NCBI RefSeq assembly: GCF_027409185.1
Contig: NC_084460.1
Coordinates: 145,374,569-145,438,568 of the forward strand
Origin: Cynocephalus volans
Taxonomy: Eukaryota > Chordata > Mammalia > Dermoptera > Cynocephalidae
Direction: 5' to 3'
DNA length: 64,000 bases
The first letter of the stretch is position 1, and each line of letters starts with the position of its first letter. The position numbers and the translations under genes were made by a program. This document shows positions 60,363 through 64,000 of the stretch, one piece after another. The notes beneath the pieces were generated by a model. It had not been told where the DNA came from. It did no database searches and saw only the letters and a list, made by a program, of their open reading frames with translations.

Positions 60363-61354
60363 ATGCATCACTGACGCAAATAGAAAATCCATTCAAAATT
60401 GGGCCTATAGTGTACACTGTTTACTATAACATATATTTTTGAATTGGCAACATTTATCCAAAGCACTTCTTAAAGTTATGCATGATCCCTACTCACTGAA
60501 GTTAGAAGCAGCCTCCTTCTGTTCTCCTCCACCACTCTCCATTCCCCACCATCATTCCCCTGCTAGTTATTAGTATTTTGGGTGAAGTTAAGCAGAAATA
60601 TTATTTCAGATTCAGTGAAGCTATGTTCAGACCAGATAGTATACTGACAATTGCCCCTGCGTTTCACAGCTGTCCTGGGTAGAAACCTTCCACCTACACT
60701 GCTTTTGTGCTTTTTCTCTTCGATGGTTCTGCACTCTGTTTGTAGACTTTGGAGAGTAGTTATCAAGTGGCTTTCCAAAAGCCTGCATCTTTAAGAGACA
60801 AACCAAAATTTACACCACAGAGAAGCTAAATGACTTTCCAGTTTAGCTATTTAGATCCTAAATAAATGCTCTGTTTTACCCCATTAGTTGTCTACATTGC
60901 TTGGAACTCAGTGAATAATGCTATTAATTTTAATCATGTTTTTTATTGCCTTTTCTGATTATAAAAGTAGCACACATTTATTTGTTTTGAGCACTCATAT
61001 ATCCCTGGCTCATAGTTAATGCTCAAAGGCTAATTGTTGAATGAATGAATAAATGGTAGATAACTTGAAAAGACCACAGAAAAGTTTAAAGGAAAAAGCC
61101 TTTGTAAGCCTATCTCGTAAAGATAAACTCTATTATTATGATGATATATTTTTCTGCTCCTCCTTTTCCTTCTTTTCTCTTTGTCTTTTTCTATTTAAAT
61201 AAATATAGGTATATTTTTATCAGAATTTTTAGTATTCTTAGTCCTAAATTAAATTTAATATTTAAATAAAGGAATTATGCAATGAACAATGATATGTATG
61301 AAGTATAATTTATAGGGGTTTTTTCTTAATTTTACTATTGCTATAATGAAATAT
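60363..61354. other. Unassigned intron 6 sequence
   Basis: About 61000-61065 is another L2 3' tail. The rest is AT-rich and shows no exon. Confidence 0.45.
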
Positions 61355-61432
61355 GAGGATACTTCAAAAACTGAGGAAAAATAGAATTAAAATATAATAT
61401 GAATCTTTCCATGAAATTTTTGAAGTGCTCTC
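61355..61432. mobile_element. Short palindromic mariner derivative (MITE) 4
   Basis: Runs from gaggatacttcaaaaactg to the complement 'gaaatttttgaagtgctctc'. It lies 119 bp upstream of the full-length mariner copy 3. Confidence 0.75.
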
Positions 61433-61550
61433 ATAATTTTGGCACGTGATAAATAATGAGTAGAACTTTGAAATGCTCAATGCTAATATAATGTGATACA
61501 TGTGAAGCACAGAACTCTTAAGAGTATAGTTTCCTGCACAGAATATGTAT

Positions 61551-62826
61551 GAGGGGATCTTCAAAAAGTTCATGGAAAATGCATATTATGAAAAAAACTT
61601 GGCATGGATTTCAAAATGTTTTGCACCAAAATAAACTCATACTAACTTGTTATAACATGTCTGAACAGAATCTAGTTTGAGATGCCAAGAAGAATAAGAC
61701 CTCAGTTTGAAAAGAGCCCCTATCAGAGCAATAGGAGTTCTGTTCTGTTCTAACTGAAGCAAGAAGAAACATCAAATTTATGGTGAAGCTTGGGTGGAAG
61801 AATGTGAAATCACTGATGCTTTACAAAAAGTCTGTGGGGACAGTGCCCCATAGAACTTGGCAGTTTACAAATGGATAACTCGTTTTAAGAAGGGACAAGA
61901 CCATGCAGAAGACGAAGGCTGTAGCAGCAAACTAACCCCATCAATTTGAAAGGAAAAAATTAATTTTGTTTGTGCCTAATTGCAGAGGACCAGCAATTAA
62001 TAGCAGAAAATAATAGCCAATACCACTTATATCTCAGTTGGTTCAGTTTACACAATTCTGACTGAAAAATTAAAGTTGAACAAACTTTCTGCTCAATAGG
62101 TGCCAAAACTAATTGTGCCCACATTAGCTTTCAACTGAAATTTTCAACAAGTGGGATCCAGATCCTGAAGCATTTCTTCTAAGAATCGTAACAGGAGATG
62201 AAACATGGCTTGACCAGTATGATCCTGAAGACAAAGGACCATCAATGCCACAGCTACCAAGAGGTGGAAATGGTCCAGTCAAAGCAAAAGTGGACCAGCC
62301 AAAAGCAAAGGTCACAGCAGCAGTGTTTTGGGGATGCTTAAGGCATTTTGCTTGTTGACTTTCTGGGAGGCCAAAAAATGATAACATCTGCTTATTATGA
62401 GAGTGTTTGGAGAAAGTTAGCCAAAGCTTTAGCAGAAAAACACCCAGGAGAGCTCTACAGAGAGTCTTTCTCCACCACAACAATGCTCCTGCTCATTCCT
62501 CTCATCAAACAAGGGAAATTTTGCAAGAGTTTTGATGGGAAATCATTAGGCATACACCTTACAGTCCTGATTTGTCTCCTTCTGACTTCTTTCTGTTTCA
62601 TAATCTTAAAAAAATCTTTAAAGAGCACCAATTTTTCTTCAGTTCCTAATATAAAAAAGACTGCATTGACATGGTTAAATTCTCAGGATCTTCTGTCCTT
62701 TTGAGATGGACTAAATGCTGGTATCATCGCTTACAAAAGTGTCTTGAACTTGTTGAAGCTTATGTTGAAAAATAAAGTTTATATTTTTTAATTCCATTTT
62801 TCCACAAACTTTTTGAAGTTCCCTCC
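61551..62826 (+). mobile_element. Mariner DNA transposon, Hsmar2-like, copy 3 (inactive)
   Basis: The best-preserved copy, 1,276 bp, from gaggggatcttcaaaaagtt to aactttttgaagttccctcc, followed by TA. The first catalytic-Asp region reads GDETW-DQYDPED near 62188-62232. The second catalytic-Asp position reads HHNNAPAH near 62473, with Asn instead of Asp. Frameshifts separate the N-terminal and C-terminal parts; the longest frame is 118 codons (62348-62704). It is therefore inactive twice over. Confidence 0.9.
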
Positions 62827-64000
62827 TACAACACATATAACAATAATAGCAATGACATTTCTTTCAGACTTTGAAGGGCAAGTATCCATTAATATACATC
62901 AAGCTATCCTCTTAAAAAGAAGACGTTAAATTTCACTTCCAAATTCTAACTTCACCTCTAACTCATTTCATTGGCTCTGCTGTCTCTTTATTTGTGCTTA
63001 TCAGCTTTTTTGAGTCCTACCACGCAGGTCCAACACTACTTGATTTTTTTTATCTTCTGGTCATGCGTCAGAGTCTGTTTGAAGCCAGACAGTGTACCTG
63101 AGTTAAAAAACTTACTGCTCTCAAAGATGCTTTTAAGTGTTTTAAAATGAACTATAAATCCTTAAGATTCAAGTGTAGTTACATTTTTAAGAAATAGCAT
63201 TTTGGTTCATAAGAAAAATGGAAAACACAGAATTATGTTAGAATGTGCATGCTTTGCATAGCATGAAATGGACAGTTATCTATAAAAAATTAAAATGAAA
63301 AAAAAGTTACAGGAGAATACATATAATATAATCCCATATTTGTTATTGAAGAAAGGCACATGTGTGTGTGTGTGTGTGTGTATACAAAAGGATATTTCCA
63401 AAAGTTAAAGGAAAAATAGGCTCGAAGATAATACAAATCTTTCCATGAACTTTTTGAAGTTCTTTCATATGTGTAGATACATCTGAGTATGTGTGTGTGT
63501 GTTTTAAATTTCTGAAAAGATTCACAATCAATATCTCTGAGAAGTGGGTGTATATTAGGGAGATTTTGTATTTTATTTGAACACTTGTATTTTTGAATTT
63601 TTTTTACAATATATACACTTTCTAATAAGGTCTAAGAATAGGAAAAATGCAAAAGTAAAGCATTTTGGAAGTTGTATTCAAATATCAAATTAATAATCAT
63701 GTCTGGATTCATTTAACCATGTTTTAGATTTCAGAAAGATTATGTTAGAAACTTATTTTAGTTCACAATTATGATAGTTCTGCCTCACATTACCCATGAA
63801 TTATTAAACATGGTCTCCTGAGAGTCAAACTCAAGGGTCTTTCTCAGATTAGTGCCCTGTCTAACTATATTAGCTTCATCAAAACTAATTTTTGACTTTT
63901 TTTTTTTTTGGTAGTGGTTATGGTTTTACAAATCACCACTTCCAAATCAGCTGTAGGGAAAAACTGCACACCTGGCTCTGGTTGTAAGATCCAGAAATAT
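62827..64000. other. Intron 6 to the right edge
   Basis: It contains a short (GT)n at 63359-63380 and the mariner derivative listed below. The TM1 exon of GABRR3 is not present. A T-run lies at 63898-63909. Confidence 0.5.
63386..63466. mobile_element. Short palindromic mariner derivative (MITE) 5
   Basis: Left end 'aggatatttccaaaagtt', right end 'ccatgaactttttgaagttc'. It is the most diverged of the five short copies. Confidence 0.65.

Noticed and set aside
62124-62483. 119-codon minus-strand frame
   Set aside because: Antisense shadow of the mariner copy 3 transposase remnant.
1-64000. Prokaryotic features, CRISPR arrays, operons
   Set aside because: Introns, SINEs, LINEs and a vertebrate receptor show a mammalian genome; no regular spaced repeats were found.

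Overview
The window is nuclear DNA from a placental mammal. It is AT-rich, has almost no long open frames, and is dense in old mammalian repeats (L2, MIR, MER5, Tigger, MaLR LTRs, several generations of L1). It contains spliced exons of a vertebrate-only receptor gene and one olfactory-receptor reading frame. I see no primate Alu, rodent B1/B2, carnivore or ruminant SINEs. The younger SINEs derive from a tRNA-Ile-like sequence and occur as monomers, a dimer and a GC-rich variant. Together with Hsmar2-like mariners and their roughly 80-bp derivatives, this best fits what I remember of the colugo (Dermoptera; CYN SINEs). A bat lineage cannot be excluded without a repeat-library search.

Layout. 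Positions 1-2.2 kb hold an antisense olfactory receptor of family 5 (OR5AC-like). Its frame is open for 311 codons, but the expected start codon is GTG and some conserved residues are lost. Positions 2.2-32 kb are intergenic and built of nested transposable elements: a mariner, a 5'-inverted L1 inside a MIR, an L1 inside a MER5A, an L1 inside a MIR, a long antisense L1, and a Tigger inside an L1 inside an L2. From 32.0 kb to the right edge lies the 5' half of a GABA-A receptor rho subunit gene on the + strand, identified as GABRR3. Six coding exons are visible (32000-32124, 42484-42596, 48525-48592, 52701-52924, 57645-57727, 58789-58929). All have GT/AG splice sites and compatible phases and join into 251 codons without a stop. 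They cover the signal peptide and nearly all of the extracellular ligand-binding domain, including the Cys-loop. The exons for the four transmembrane helices must lie beyond 64000.

The order olfactory receptor OR5AC / GABRR3 matches the known human 3q11.2 neighbourhood, with the OR cluster next to the 5' end of GABRR3, which supports both identifications. The two genes do not work together: one would be an odorant GPCR, the other a subunit of a GABA-gated chloride channel.

I found no previously undescribed gene system. The points most worth checking are the OR start codon and the possible splice-created ATG, the intact GABRR3 frame, three CTCF-like motifs in divergent orientation around the GABRR3 promoter, a possible unassigned 69-bp exon, an unclassified insertion with a 67-bp tandem duplication inside an L2, and the nested insertions with clear target-site duplications, which order the transposition events.
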